This document shows positions 37,182 to 45,667 of a stretch of DNA of 64,000 nt, piece by piece. A program made the translations under genes and the position numbers. Numbering within the stretch: the first letter of the stretch is position 1; every line of letters starts with the position of its first letter. Below the pieces are notes generated by a model. It did not search any database and was not told where the DNA came from. It saw only the letters and a list, made by a program, of their open reading frames with translations. Source of the stretch: Nocardioides okcheonensis. Its GTDB lineage: Bacteria > Actinomycetota > Actinomycetes > Propionibacteriales > Nocardioidaceae. The stretch spans positions 3,286,001 to 3,350,000 of the forward strand of contig NZ_CP087710.1 in NCBI RefSeq assembly GCF_020991065.1, given 5' to 3'.

Positions 37182-38090
37182 TCAGACCGCGCTGGCGCGC
37201 GCGACCAGCCGCAGCTGGCGGCGGCGGTGGTTGAGCGCCTCGACGGTGAAGACGACGAGCGCGACCCAGACGAGCGAGAAGCCGATCCAGCGGCTGGCGG
37301 GCATGTCCTCGTGGAAGACGACCAGGCCGAGCACGAACTGGATGGTCGGCGCGAGGTACTGCAGCAGCCCGAGCGACACCATCGACACCCGGATGGCCGC
37401 GGCACCGAAGAGCATGAGCGGGACGGCGGTGATGATGCCGGTGGTGGTGATCAGCAGCGCGTGCCCGAGGCCGTGGGAGCCGAAGTTGGACCGCCCCGTC
37501 TCGGCCAGCAATGCGACGTAGGCCAGCGCGACGGGCGCCATCACCAGCGTCTCGAGGGTGATCGACTCCACCGCCTCGACCGCGGCCTGCTTCTTCAGCA
37601 GCCCGTAGGTGCCGAAGGAGAAGGCCAGCACCAGCGCCACCCACGGCGGACGGCCGTAGTCGACGGCCAGCAGCACCACGGCGACGAGGGCCACCCCCAT
37701 CGCGACCCACTGCAGCCGCCGCAGCCGCTCGCCCAGCACCAGCACCCCCATCAGCACCGTCACGAGCGGGTTGATGAAGTAGCCGAGCGACGTCTCCACG
37801 ACGCGGTCGTTGTTGACGCCCCAGATGTAGCCGCCCCAGTTGATCGTGATGACCACCGCGGCGGCCGCGAGCAGCAGCACCTTGCGCCGGTCGCGCAGGA
37901 GCGCGCGGAAGGCGTCCACCCGTCGCCACAGGACGAGGACCAGCACCATCGTCAGGACCGACCACACGATGCGGTGCGCCAGGAGCTCGACGGCGCCGGC
38001 GGGCTCGAGCACGGTCCAGTAGAGGGGGAAGACACCCCAGAGCGTGTACGCCGACGCGCCCAGGAGCAGTCCGCGTCGGGAGTCTGGCAC
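37182..38090 (-). CDS. rarD: EamA-family transporter RarD
   Basis: Drug/metabolite-superfamily permease of the RarD type, 302 residues, ten membrane helices. Diagnostic segments: GLLLGASAYTLWGVFPLYW (N terminus), VELLAHRIVWS, INWGGYIWGVNNDRVVETSLGYFINPL (split by the helix break near residue 90-110) and LQYLAPTIQFVLGL. The substrate is unknown; the name RarD is inherited from chloramphenicol-sensitivity mutants. GTG 38090 is 6 bases after TAGACT (38102-38097) with no ribosome site. Divergent from the secreted protein at 38189. Confidence 0.9.
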   Translation of the reverse strand: MPDSRRGLLLGASAYTLWGVFPLYWTVLEPAGAVELLAHRIVWSVLTMVLVLVLWRRVDAFRALLRDRRKVLLLAAAAVVITINWGGYIWGVNNDRVVETSLGYFINPLVTVLMGVLVLGERLRRLQWVAMGVALVAVVLLAVDYGRPPWVALVLAFSFGTYGLLKKQAAVEAVESITLETLVMAPVALAYVALLAETGRSNFGSHGLGHALLITTTGIITAVPLMLFGAAAIRVSMVSLGLLQYLAPTIQFVLGLVVFHEDMPASRWIGFSLVWVALVVFTVEALNHRRRQLRLVARASAV

Positions 38091-38096
38091 TCGCGA

Positions 38097-38124
38097 AGTC
38101 TAGGTGCGCCGTTTCCCCTACGAT
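38097..38124. promoter_or_regulatory. divergent -10 boxes, rarD / small secreted protein
   Basis: Minus-strand TAGACT (38102-38097) serves rarD as a leaderless start. Plus-strand TACGAT (38119-38124) serves the secreted protein with a leader of about 60 bases, in which GGGGT and ACCCC flank a short loop and GAGGGGGAG is the ribosome site. Confidence 0.45.
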
Positions 38125-38188
38125 GGGGGGCGTCCTGGGGTTGGGACCCCGGGTCATTCGTCACTGTCTCTCGAGGGGGAGTTCCATC

Positions 38189-38593
38189 ATGCGGATGTTC
38201 CGCGCCGTCCTGGCAGCGCTCGTCGCCGCCGTTCTCGTCATGGGTGCGCTCAGCACCGGCGCCAGCGCCGGCTCTGGGGTCAAGCGCGTCATCGACGAGA
38301 AGCCGCCCAAGCAGGTCACCTACAACGCCTTCAAGCTCAAGGGCACGATCAGCGAGCCGCAGGCCGACGGCACGGTGCTGCCCTACGCCAAGCAGAAGGT
38401 GAAGATCCTCAAGAAGGCGTGCGGGTCCTGCAAGTGGAAGGTCGTGAAGAAGGTGAAGACCGACGCGTCGGGCACCTTCAAGACCCGACTCTTCGCGCCC
38501 GCGAAGGGCCGCTGGAAGTGGCGCTCGAAGGTCGACGGCTCCAACGGCTACGCCAACACCAAGGGCAAGGTCTGGACGCTCTACTTCGACTGA
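38189..38593 (+). CDS. small secreted protein, lysine-rich
   Basis: 134 residues. Signal peptide about 1-28 (MRMFRAVLAALVAAVLVMGA, cut near ASA). The mature part is short, lysine-rich and beta-like: KLKGTISEPQADGTVLPYAK, the pair CGSC (near 73-76), then SGTFKTRLFAPAKGRWKWRS. The pattern (K-x-V-K, G-x-F-x-T-R) resembles Ig-like or bacterial surface beta-sandwich domains and also the N-terminal module of the GH16 protein at 6521. Function unknown. ATG 38189 follows GAGGGGGAG. Confidence 0.7.
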   Translation: MRMFRAVLAALVAAVLVMGALSTGASAGSGVKRVIDEKPPKQVTYNAFKLKGTISEPQADGTVLPYAKQKVKILKKACGSCKWKVVKKVKTDASGTFKTRLFAPAKGRWKWRSKVDGSNGYANTKGKVWTLYFD

Positions 38594-38609
38594 CCCGACC
38601 CGCCCGACC

Positions 38610-38630
38610 CGTCTGACCCTCGGTCAGACG
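38610..38630. terminator. bidirectional hairpin overlapping the korB stop
   Basis: Perfect 9-base arms CGTCTGACC and GGTCAGACG around a CTC loop, between the convergent secreted-protein gene (stop at 38593) and korB. The korB stop codon (38626-38624) is inside one arm. Confidence 0.75.
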
Positions 38631-39760
38631 ATCGTCCAGGTGTCACCGCCGCCGATCAGCGCCGCCAGCCGTGCGGACTGGTCGGCGGCGTCGTTCCCGC
38701 CCCCGACGCCCTGGGACGCGGCCGCGACCTGCTCGCGCGCGCCGTCGTCGTACGTCGCGCGCTCGACCTGGCGGAAGATGCCGATCGGCGAGGTGTTGAG
38801 GTAGCCCGAGTCGGTGAGGCGCGAGATCGCGAACGCCGTCGTCGGGTCGGGGTTGTGGGCGTCGTGGACCAGGACGTCCGACGCGTCGACGTCGGTGGTC
38901 GCGACGACCTTCACGCCGCCGCCGACGGTGTCGCGCACCAGCGCCTTCGCGCCGCGACCGTCCTCGAGCGTCGCGCCGAAGGTGACCGGCTCGCCGTGGA
39001 CGAGCGGGATGATCGCGTCGGCCTTGGTCTCGGGCGACTTGATCGCGTCGAACGCGCCGTCGTTGAAGATCGGGCAGTTCTGGTAGATCTCGACCAGCGA
39101 GGTGCCGCGGTGGGCGGCGGCCGCGGCGAGCACCGACGTGAGGTGCTTGCGGTCCGAGTCGATGGTCCGGGCCACGAAGGTGCCCTCGGCGCCGAGCGCC
39201 AGCGAGACCGGGTTGAACGGGTGGTCGATCGATCCCATCGGGGTCGACTTGGTGACCTTGCCGGTCTCGGACGTCGGGGAGTACTGCCCCTTGGTCAGCC
39301 CGTAGATCCGGTTGTTGAACAGCAGGATCGTCATGTTGACGTTGCGGCGCAGCGCGTGGATCAGGTGGTTGCCGCCGATCGACAGCGCGTCGCCGTCACC
39401 GGTGACCACCCAGACCGACAGGTCCTCGCGGGCCGTGGCGATGCCGGTGGCGATCGACGGGGCGCGCCCGTGGATCGAGTGCATGCCGTAGGTGTCGAGG
39501 TAGTAGGGGAAGCGCGAGGAGCAGCCGATGCCGGAGACGAACACGATGTTCTCCCGGCGCAGCCCGAGGTCGGGCAGGAACGACTGGACCGCCTTGAGCA
39601 CGGCGTAGTCGCCGCAGCCGGGGCACCAGCGCACCTCCTGGTCGGAGGTGAAGTCCTTGCCGGTCTGCTTCTCGTCGGTGGTCGGGACGAGCTCGGTGCC
39701 GGTGCGGAGGCCGGGGAGGCCCAGCGCGACAGGGGTGCCGGTCAGGGGGGAGGTGCTCAT
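38624..39760 (-). CDS. korB: 2-oxoglutarate:ferredoxin oxidoreductase, beta subunit (KorB)
   Basis: Thiamine-diphosphate subunit of a 2-oxoacid:ferredoxin oxidoreductase, 378 residues. Visible: iron-sulfur/ThDP residues WCPGCGDYAVL (about 45-55) and GIGCSSRFPYY, then the ThDP/Mg region VVTGDGDALSIGGNH and LLFNNRIYGLTKGQYSPTS (about 145-163). The pair to KorA in mycobacteria makes succinyl-CoA and reduced ferredoxin. ATG 39760 overlaps the korA stop by one base (TGATG). A C-terminal tail of about 30 residues (AASQGVGGGNDAADQSARL) is longer than needed for the fold. Confidence 0.93.
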   Translation of the reverse strand: MSTSPLTGTPVALGLPGLRTGTELVPTTDEKQTGKDFTSDQEVRWCPGCGDYAVLKAVQSFLPDLGLRRENIVFVSGIGCSSRFPYYLDTYGMHSIHGRAPSIATGIATAREDLSVWVVTGDGDALSIGGNHLIHALRRNVNMTILLFNNRIYGLTKGQYSPTSETGKVTKSTPMGSIDHPFNPVSLALGAEGTFVARTIDSDRKHLTSVLAAAAAHRGTSLVEIYQNCPIFNDGAFDAIKSPETKADAIIPLVHGEPVTFGATLEDGRGAKALVRDTVGGGVKVVATTDVDASDVLVHDAHNPDPTTAFAISRLTDSGYLNTSPIGIFRQVERATYDDGAREQVAAASQGVGGGNDAADQSARLAALIGGGDTWTIV

Positions 39761-41685
39761 CAGATGTGCTCCTTCTGGGTGGGCTCGCCCCACACGCCGA
39801 GGTCGATGTCGATGCCCTCGGCCTGGCCGACCAGCTCCGCGATCGCGTGGGCGAGCTCGGTGGCCTTGAGGGGAAGGCCGCGGACGTGGTTGTAGCCGAC
39901 GGCGTCGACGAGGTACTTCGCGCGGAGCAGCAGCGAGAGCTGGCCGAGGTTCATCTCGGGCACCAGCACCCTGTCGTAGCCCTTCAGCACCTCGCCGAGG
40001 TTGGACGGGAACGGGTTGAGGTGGCGCAGGTGGGCCTGCGCGACGTCGTGGCCGGCCTTGCGCACGCGGCGTACGCCCGCACCGATCGGGCCGTAGGTCG
40101 AGCCCCAGCCGATCACCAGGACCTTCGCCCGGCCCGACGGGTCGTCGACCTCGAGCGGCGGGATGGAGTCGGCGATCCGGTCGACCTTGGCCTGGCGGGT
40201 GCGGACCATGAAGTCGTGGTTGGCCGGGTCGTAGGAGATGTTGCCGTGGCCGTCGCCCTTCTCGAGGCCACCGATGCGGTGCTCGAGGCCCGGCGTGCCG
40301 GGGATCGCCCACGGCCGGGCCAGGGTGGCCTCGTCGCGCAGGTAGGGCCAGAACTCCGCCTCGTCGCCCGAGCCGTGGTTCTTCTCGGTGGCGAAGGCGG
40401 GGTCGATCACGGGCAGCTCCTCGACCGTCGGGACCCGCCACGGCTCGGAGCCGTTGGCGAGGTAGCCGTCGGAGAGCAGCAGCACCGGGGTGCGGTAGGT
40501 GACCGCGATCCGGGTCGCCTCGACCGCGGCCGCGAAGCAGTCGCCGGGCGACTGGGGCGCCACGACCGGGACCGGCGCCTCGCCGTTGCGCCCGAACATC
40601 GCCTGCAGCAGGTCGGCCTGCTCGGTCTTGGTGGGCAGGCCGGTCGACGGACCGCCGCGCTGGACGTCGACGACGACGAGCGGCAGCTCGGTCATGACGG
40701 CCAGGCCGATCGCCTCGGACTTCAGCGCCACGCCGGGGCCCGAGGTCGAGGTCACGCCGAGGTGGCCGGCGTAGGAGGCGCCGATCGCGGCACCGACGCC
40801 GGCGATCTCGTCCTCGGCCTGGAAGGTCGTGACGCCGAAGGACTTGTGCTTGCTGAGCTCGTGGAGGATGTCGGAGGCCGGGGTGATCGGGTACGTCCCG
40901 AGGAACACCGGCAGGCCGGACTGCACGCCGCCCGCGACCAGGCCGTACGCCAGGGCGAGGTTGCCGGTGATGTTGCGGTAGGTGCCGGGCGGCAGCGTGG
41001 CCGGCTTGACCTCGTACTGGACCGCGAAGGCCTCGGTCGTCTCGCCGAAGTTCCAGCCCGACTTGAACGCCGTGATGTTGGCGTCGCGGATGTCGGGCAC
41101 CTTGGCGAAGCGCTTGGCGAGGAACGTCGTCGTCGGGTCGGTCGGGCGGCCGTACATCCACGACAGCAGGCCGAGGGCGAACATGTTCTTCGCGCGCGAG
41201 GCGTCCTTGCGCGAGAGGCCGAACTCCTTGACCGCCTCCACCGTCATGCCGGTGAGGTCGACAGTGTGCAGCGCGTAGTCGGCGAGGGAGTCGTTGTCGA
41301 GCGGGTTCTCGACGTAGCCGGCCTTGGCCAGGTTGCGCGCGGTGAAGTCGTGGGTGTCGACGATGATCGTGGCGCCCTTGTGGAGGTCGCCGAGGTTGGC
41401 GCGCAGCGCCGCCGGGTTCATCGCGACCAGCACGTCGGGCGCGTCGCCCGCGGTGAGGATGTCGTGGTCGGCGAAGTGGACCTGGAACGACGAGACGCCC
41501 GGGAGGGTGCCCTGGGGCGCCCGGATCTCGGCCGGGAAGTTCGGCAGGGTGACCAGGTCGTTGCCGAACGCGGCCGTCTCCTGGGTGAATCTGTCTCCGG
41601 TCAGCTGCATGCCGTCGCCGGAGTCTCCCGCGAACCGGATGATGACGCGGTCGAGCTGCTTGACCTGCTTCTCGGGGGCTACCAC
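39760..41685 (-). CDS. korA: 2-oxoglutarate:ferredoxin oxidoreductase, alpha subunit (KorA)
   Basis: Fused gamma-alpha subunit, 641 residues. The gamma domain is N-terminal (IRFAGDSGDGMQLTGDRF near 16-33; LPNFPAEIRAPQG), followed by the pyrimidine-binding alpha part (GTYPITPASDILHELSKH, TFQAEDEIAGVGAAIGASYA) and a transketolase C-like end. With KorB it oxidises 2-oxoglutarate to succinyl-CoA with ferredoxin. GTG 41685 is chosen: it is 8 bases after TATCGT (41699-41694), and the conserved sequence begins directly. The open frame extends further upstream to 41844, but that part is unlike the family and crosses the sulfate-gene promoter. Confidence 0.92.
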   Translation of the reverse strand: MVAPEKQVKQLDRVIIRFAGDSGDGMQLTGDRFTQETAAFGNDLVTLPNFPAEIRAPQGTLPGVSSFQVHFADHDILTAGDAPDVLVAMNPAALRANLGDLHKGATIIVDTHDFTARNLAKAGYVENPLDNDSLADYALHTVDLTGMTVEAVKEFGLSRKDASRAKNMFALGLLSWMYGRPTDPTTTFLAKRFAKVPDIRDANITAFKSGWNFGETTEAFAVQYEVKPATLPPGTYRNITGNLALAYGLVAGGVQSGLPVFLGTYPITPASDILHELSKHKSFGVTTFQAEDEIAGVGAAIGASYAGHLGVTSTSGPGVALKSEAIGLAVMTELPLVVVDVQRGGPSTGLPTKTEQADLLQAMFGRNGEAPVPVVAPQSPGDCFAAAVEATRIAVTYRTPVLLLSDGYLANGSEPWRVPTVEELPVIDPAFATEKNHGSGDEAEFWPYLRDEATLARPWAIPGTPGLEHRIGGLEKGDGHGNISYDPANHDFMVRTRQAKVDRIADSIPPLEVDDPSGRAKVLVIGWGSTYGPIGAGVRRVRKAGHDVAQAHLRHLNPFPSNLGEVLKGYDRVLVPEMNLGQLSLLLRAKYLVDAVGYNHVRGLPLKATELAHAIAELVGQAEGIDIDLGVWGEPTQKEHI

Positions 41686-41791
41686 AAGCGTCAACGATAG
41701 CCGCCGGGCCCGCGCCGACCGGCCGTGCCTGCGAAGTGGGACGGGCCCTCCGCGTGACGTGTGACACGGGTCATGCGACCCCGACGCGCCA

Positions 41792-41803
41792 CTTGTCCAG
41801 ACA
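41792..41803. promoter_or_regulatory. TTGTC-N2-GACAA dyad in the korA/sulfate intergenic region
   Basis: TTGTCCAGACAA is a perfect 5-2-5 dyad in the 191-base divergent region, about 85 bases before the sulfate-binding gene and 107 before korA. A regulator site is possible; no match to a named motif is claimed. Confidence 0.35.
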
Positions 41804-41826
41804 ATGCCACCACGGTCAATAAAGTC

Positions 41827-41870
41827 ATGTATCTTTCTCGACATTGCTCACCGATCGAGAAAGACGAGTA
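41827..41870 (+). promoter_or_regulatory. leader hairpin before the sulfate transporter operon
   Basis: Perfect 10-base arms TCTTTCTCGA (41832-41841) and TCGAGAAAGA (41855-41864) with a 13-base loop, ending 12 bases before ATG 41877. The only purine-rich ribosome-site candidate, GAGAAAGACGAG, lies largely in the 3' arm, so pairing could hide it. A -10-like TGTATC/TATCTT is located at 41828-41835. It is not a recognisable SAM or cobalamin riboswitch. Confidence 0.5.
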
Positions 41871-41876
41871 CCCCTC

Positions 41877-42929
41877 ATGCAGATCCGTTCACGTGCCGCT
41901 CTCGCGGCCGTCCTGGTCGCGTCACTGGCCCTCTCCTCCTGCTCCTCGGACGGGTCGGGCGGCGGCAGCGGCAGCGACGACAGCGCCCTCCGCCTGAGCG
42001 GGTTCTCGATCCTCGAGGCGGCCAACGAGGGCATCTTCGAGGACTTCCAGGCCACGTCCGAGGGCGACGGCGTCGAGTTCGAGCCGTCCTACGGCGCCTC
42101 GGGTGACCAGAGCCGCGCGGTGGCCGACGGCTCGGCCGCGGACGTCGTCCACTACTCCCTCGAGACCGACGTGACCCGCCTGGTCGACGCCGGCCTCGTC
42201 GCGGACGACTGGAAGGACAACGAGACCAACGGCATCGCCACCTCCTCGGTCGTGGTGTTCGTGGTCCGCAAGGGCAACCCCGAGAACATCCAGACCTGGG
42301 ACGACCTGGTGAAGCCGGGCGTCGAGGTCATCACGCCCAACCCGGGCTCCTCGGGCTCCGCCCGCTGGAACATCCTCGCCGCGTGGGCCCACGCCACCGG
42401 CGGCCAGGACGACGAGAAGGCCGGCCGCGACTTCATCACCTCGCTGCTCGGCAACATCATCGCCCTGCCGGCCAGCGGCCGCGAGGCGACCACCGCCTTC
42501 ACCGACGGGTCGGGCGACGTCCTCCTCTCCTACGAGAACGAGGCGATCCTCGCCAAGCAGAACGGCGCCGACCTCGACTACGTCGTCCCCGACGACACCC
42601 TGCTCATCGAGAACCCGGCCGCGGTGACCACGGACGCCCCGCAGGAGGCGTCGGACTTCCTCACCTTCCTCACCGGCCCCGAGGCGCAGGCCGACTACGC
42701 GTCCTTCGGCTTCCGCCCGGTGGTCGACGGCGTGGAGATCCCCGAGATCGAGGGCGCCAACGACCCGAGCGACCCGTTCCCGACCCCCGGCACGCTCTAC
42801 ACCATCGACGACAACTTCGGTGGCTGGGCCGAGGCCGCGCCGAAGTTCTTCGGCACCGGCGAGGAGGGTGACCCGCTGGGCATCATCACCGAGCTCCAGC
42901 AGGAGACCGGCAAGGAGGGCGAGAGCTGA
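41877..42929 (+). CDS. cysP: sulfate/thiosulfate ABC transporter, substrate-binding lipoprotein
   Basis: Extracytoplasmic binding protein, 350 residues. Lipoprotein signal with lipobox LSSC (C22), then a glycine/serine linker. The mature part has ADVVHYSLETDVTRLVDAGL (about 93-112) and the oxyanion-binding NPGSSGSARWNILAAWAHAT (about 154-173), typical of the Sbp/CysP family. ATG 41877 follows the hairpin leader. The gene overlaps the first permease by TGATG. The sulfate specificity is inferred from the family and the CysA/CysT/CysW-type partners; molybdate is less likely. Confidence 0.88.
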   Translation: MQIRSRAALAAVLVASLALSSCSSDGSGGGSGSDDSALRLSGFSILEAANEGIFEDFQATSEGDGVEFEPSYGASGDQSRAVADGSAADVVHYSLETDVTRLVDAGLVADDWKDNETNGIATSSVVVFVVRKGNPENIQTWDDLVKPGVEVITPNPGSSGSARWNILAAWAHATGGQDDEKAGRDFITSLLGNIIALPASGREATTAFTDGSGDVLLSYENEAILAKQNGADLDYVVPDDTLLIENPAAVTTDAPQEASDFLTFLTGPEAQADYASFGFRPVVDGVEIPEIEGANDPSDPFPTPGTLYTIDDNFGGWAEAAPKFFGTGEEGDPLGIITELQQETGKEGES

Positions 42930-43801
42930 TGTCAGCCGCCCTGTCCGGGGCGACGATCGACAACGCCGGTCCGGCCTCCCCCCAGGGAGGCCGGACCCGG
43001 CGCACGACCCCCCGGAGCACGCTCACCCCGGGCGCCGGGCTCGGCCTCGGCGTGGCGATGATCTGGTTCAGCCTGCTCGTGCTGCTGCCGCTCTCGGCCA
43101 TCGTCGCGCGCGCCGCGGCGGGCGGCTGGAGCCAGTACTTCACGGTGCTGCAGAACCCGCAGACCTGGAACGCCGTCCAGCTCACCGTCACCCAGTCGCT
43201 GGTCGTCACGCTCATCAACGTCGTGGTGGGGACGGTGATCGCCTGGGTCCTCGTCCGTGACCGGTTCTGGGGGCAGAAGCTCCTCAACGTCATCATCGAC
43301 GTCCCCTTCGCCCTGCCGACCGTCGTCGCCGGCCTGGTCCTGCTGGGCCTCTACGGCCCGAACAGCCCGATCGGCGTCGAGTGGGCGTTCACCCCCAACG
43401 CGGTGACCCTCGCGCTCGCCTTCGTCACGCTGCCGTTCATCGTGCGGACCGTGCAGCCGGTGCTCGAGGAGCTCGACACCGACGCCGAGCAGGCGGCCGC
43501 CTCCCTGGGCGCGAGCCGCGCCACCATCGTGCGCCGGATCGTCCTGCCCAGCCTGTTCCCCGCGATCGCGTCGGGCGCCGCGCTCAGCTTCGCGCGGGCG
43601 ATCTCCGAGTACGGCTCGCTGGTCCTGCTGAGCGGCAACCGGCCCAACCAGACCGAGGTCGTCTCGGTCCGGGTGCTGTCCTTCATCGAGAACGGCAACT
43701 ACTCCTCCGCGGCGGCGCTCGCATCGGTCATGCTCTTCGTGGCCCTCGTCGTGATCGTCGCCCTCGACCTCCTCCAGCGAAGGGTGGCCCGCCGTGGTTA
43801 A
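42929..43801 (+). CDS. cysT: sulfate ABC transporter permease CysT
   Basis: Inner-membrane permease, 290 residues, six helices after a hydrophilic N-terminal stretch of about 35 residues. BPD-transport features: DVPFALPTVVAGLVLLGLYG (about 111-130) and the EAA loop EQAAASLGASRATIVRRIVLP (about 189-208). Its C terminus has ENGNYSSAAALASVML as in CysT. ATG 42929 overlaps the preceding stop, and its 3' end overlaps cysW by eight bases. Confidence 0.9.
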   Translation: MSAALSGATIDNAGPASPQGGRTRRTTPRSTLTPGAGLGLGVAMIWFSLLVLLPLSAIVARAAAGGWSQYFTVLQNPQTWNAVQLTVTQSLVVTLINVVVGTVIAWVLVRDRFWGQKLLNVIIDVPFALPTVVAGLVLLGLYGPNSPIGVEWAFTPNAVTLALAFVTLPFIVRTVQPVLEELDTDAEQAAASLGASRATIVRRIVLPSLFPAIASGAALSFARAISEYGSLVLLSGNRPNQTEVVSVRVLSFIENGNYSSAAALASVMLFVALVVIVALDLLQRRVARRG

Positions 43802-44603
43802 GCCCTCACCGATCGTCCGGTGGCTGCTGCGCCTGGTCGCGGTCGGCTACGTGTTCTTCCTGGTCGCCTGGCCGGTGGGGCTGCTCGTGCAGCGCACGTT
43901 CGACGGCGGCCTGACCAACCTCACCGACGCCCTCGGCGACGAGGACGTGGTCGCCGCCCTTGCCCTGACCGGCAAGATCGCGCTGGCCGCCGTGCTGATC
44001 AACCTCGTCTTCGGCGTGACGATCTCCCTGCTGCTGGTGCGCTACGAGTTCCCCGGCAAGCGGGCCCTCTCGGCGCTCGTGGACGTGCCGCTCTCGGTGT
44101 CGCCGGTCGTCGTCGGCCTGGCGCTGGTGCTCGTCTACAACACCCGCGACGGCTGGCTCGGTCCCGGCCTGGACGAGCGTGGCATCGCGATCATCTTCGC
44201 CACGCCGGGACTGGTGATGGCGACCTGCTTCGTCGCCCTCCCGCTCGTGATCCGCGAGGTCGTCCCGGTGCTCCACGAGATCGGCGACGACCAGGAGCAG
44301 GCGGCGCGCAGCCTCGGCGCCAACGGCCCGCAGACGTTCTGGCGGATCACCCTGCCCAGCATCAAGTGGGCGGTCGTCTACGGCGTCGTGCTCAGCCTGG
44401 CCCGCTCGGTCGGCGAGTTCGGCGCGGTCAAGGTCGTCTCCGACAACGTCGCCGGCCGGACCCAGACGGCGACGCTCGCGGTCGAGAAGAGCTACCAGAA
44501 CTTCGCGCAGGGCGAGGCGTACGCCATCGCCTTCCTGCTGGTGATGGTGTGCGTCGCCAGCCTGATCGTCGTCGCGTTCCTCCGTCCCAAGGCTCATGAC
44601 TGA
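43794..44603 (+). CDS. cysW: sulfate ABC transporter permease CysW
   Basis: Second permease, 269 residues, six helices. Family features: LSALVDVPLSVSPVVVGLAL (about 91-110), the EAA loop EQAARSLGANGPQTFWRITLPS (about 168-189) and GEFGAVKVVSDNVAGRTQT. GTG 43794 lies within the last codons of cysT. cysA follows after 27 bases with GAAAGG as ribosome site. Confidence 0.92.
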   Translation: MVKPSPIVRWLLRLVAVGYVFFLVAWPVGLLVQRTFDGGLTNLTDALGDEDVVAALALTGKIALAAVLINLVFGVTISLLLVRYEFPGKRALSALVDVPLSVSPVVVGLALVLVYNTRDGWLGPGLDERGIAIIFATPGLVMATCFVALPLVIREVVPVLHEIGDDQEQAARSLGANGPQTFWRITLPSIKWAVVYGVVLSLARSVGEFGAVKVVSDNVAGRTQTATLAVEKSYQNFAQGEAYAIAFLLVMVCVASLIVVAFLRPKAHD

Positions 44604-44630
44604 GCACCTCGCACCACGAAAGGCAACCCC

Positions 44631-45608
44631 ATGAGCATCCACGTGTCCGGGCTGAACAAGAAGTTCGGCGACTTCGTCGCGCTCGACGACGTGAACGTCA
44701 CCATCCCGACCGGTCAGCTGACCGCCCTCCTCGGCCCGAGCGGCGGCGGCAAGTCCACCCTCCTGCGGATCATCGCCGGACTGGAGAAGGCGGACTCCGG
44801 CACGGTGACCATCGAGGGCACGGAGGCGACCCACCTGCCGCCCCAGAAGCGCAACGTCGGCTTCGTCTTCCAGCACTACGCGGTCTTCAAGCACATGACG
44901 GTGGCGAAGAACGTCGCCTTCGGCCTCGAGATCCGCAAGAAGCCGAAGGCCCAGGTCGTCGAGCGGGTCGACGAGCTGCTCAAGCTCGTGCACCTCTCGC
45001 AGTTCGGCCACCGGATGCCGTCGCAGCTCTCGGGCGGTCAGCGCCAGCGCATGGCGCTCGCCCGCGCGCTGGCCGTGGAGCCGAGCGTGCTCCTGCTCGA
45101 CGAGCCGTTCGGCGCGCTCGACGCCAAGGTCCGCAAGGAGCTGCGCGACTGGCTGCGGCGCCTGCACGACGAGGTGCACGTGACGACCGTCTTCGTCACC
45201 CACGACCAGGAGGAGGCGATGGAGGTCGCCGACGAGATCGTGGTCATCAACGAGGGCCGCGTCGAGCAGGTCGGCACCCCCGACGAGCTCTACGAGGCGC
45301 CCGCCAACGACTTCGTGATGTCCTTCCTGGGCGACGTGACCCAGCTCGGCGGCGTCTCGCTGCGTCCCCACGACATCGACGTGTCGACCAGCCCGGTCCT
45401 GGCCGGCTCCACCGAGGGCACCGTCTCGCGGCTGCTCAAGGTCGGCTTCGAGGTCCGCCTCCACGTCCTCACCGTCGCCGGCGACGACGTCAGCGTGGTC
45501 CTGTCGCGCGCCGAGGCGCGCGCACTCGACCTGGCGGAGGGCAGCACCGTCTGGATCACCCCGGCGCCCGGGGCCGCCGTCGTGCCGTCGATGCGCGCCG
45601 TCGGGTGA
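44631..45608 (+). CDS. cysA: sulfate ABC transporter ATP-binding protein CysA
   Basis: Energises sulfate uptake; 325 residues. Walker [10 protein letters not shown] (about 35-43), Q-loop with [15 protein letters not shown], signature [15 protein letters not shown] (about 133-147), Walker [13 protein letters not shown] (about 153-164), H-loop [14 protein letters not shown] and a C-terminal regulatory domain with [10 protein letters not shown], as in CysA. Last gene of the operon; a GC-rich hairpin follows. Confidence 0.93.
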   Translation: MSIHVSGLNKKFGDFVALDDVNVTIPTGQLTALLGPSGGGKSTLLRIIAGLEKADSGTVTIEGTEATHLPPQKRNVGFVFQHYAVFKHMTVAKNVAFGLEIRKKPKAQVVERVDELLKLVHLSQFGHRMPSQLSGGQRQRMALARALAVEPSVLLLDEPFGALDAKVRKELRDWLRRLHDEVHVTTVFVTHDQEEAMEVADEIVVINEGRVEQVGTPDELYEAPANDFVMSFLGDVTQLGGVSLRPHDIDVSTSPVLAGSTEGTVSRLLKVGFEVRLHVLTVAGDDVSVVLSRAEARALDLAEGSTVWITPAPGAAVVPSMRAVG

Positions 45609-45626
45609 GCGGCGTCCCATCCGGAA

Positions 45627-45655
45627 GTGGGTGCCGTCCGCCGGGCGGCGCCCAC
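45627..45655 (+). terminator. hairpin after cysA, abutting the next promoter
   Basis: Arms GTGGGTGCC (45627-45635) and GGCGCCCAC (45647-45655) pair with one G-T; inner bases can extend the stem. The -10 box of the next gene (TAGGGT, 45656-45661) begins immediately after it, so the -35 of that promoter must lie in the hairpin. Confidence 0.55.
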
Positions 45656-45661
45656 TAGGGT
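45656..45661 (+). promoter_or_regulatory. -10 box, leaderless start of the B12-binding gene
   Basis: TAGGGT ending 6 bases before GTG 45668, with no ribosome site. Confidence 0.5.
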
Positions 45662-45667
45662 TTGCCG

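Noticed and set aside
41686..41844. 53-residue N-terminal extension of korA
   Set aside because: Not similar to the family, crosses the divergent promoter and has no ribosome site; the start at GTG 41685 fits better.
41827..41870. SAM or cobalamin riboswitch before the sulfate genes
   Set aside because: Too short and none of the conserved core sequences is present; kept only as an unassigned hairpin.
43806..45620. 604-codon minus-strand frame over cysW/cysA
   Set aside because: Antisense shadow of clear ABC transporter genes.
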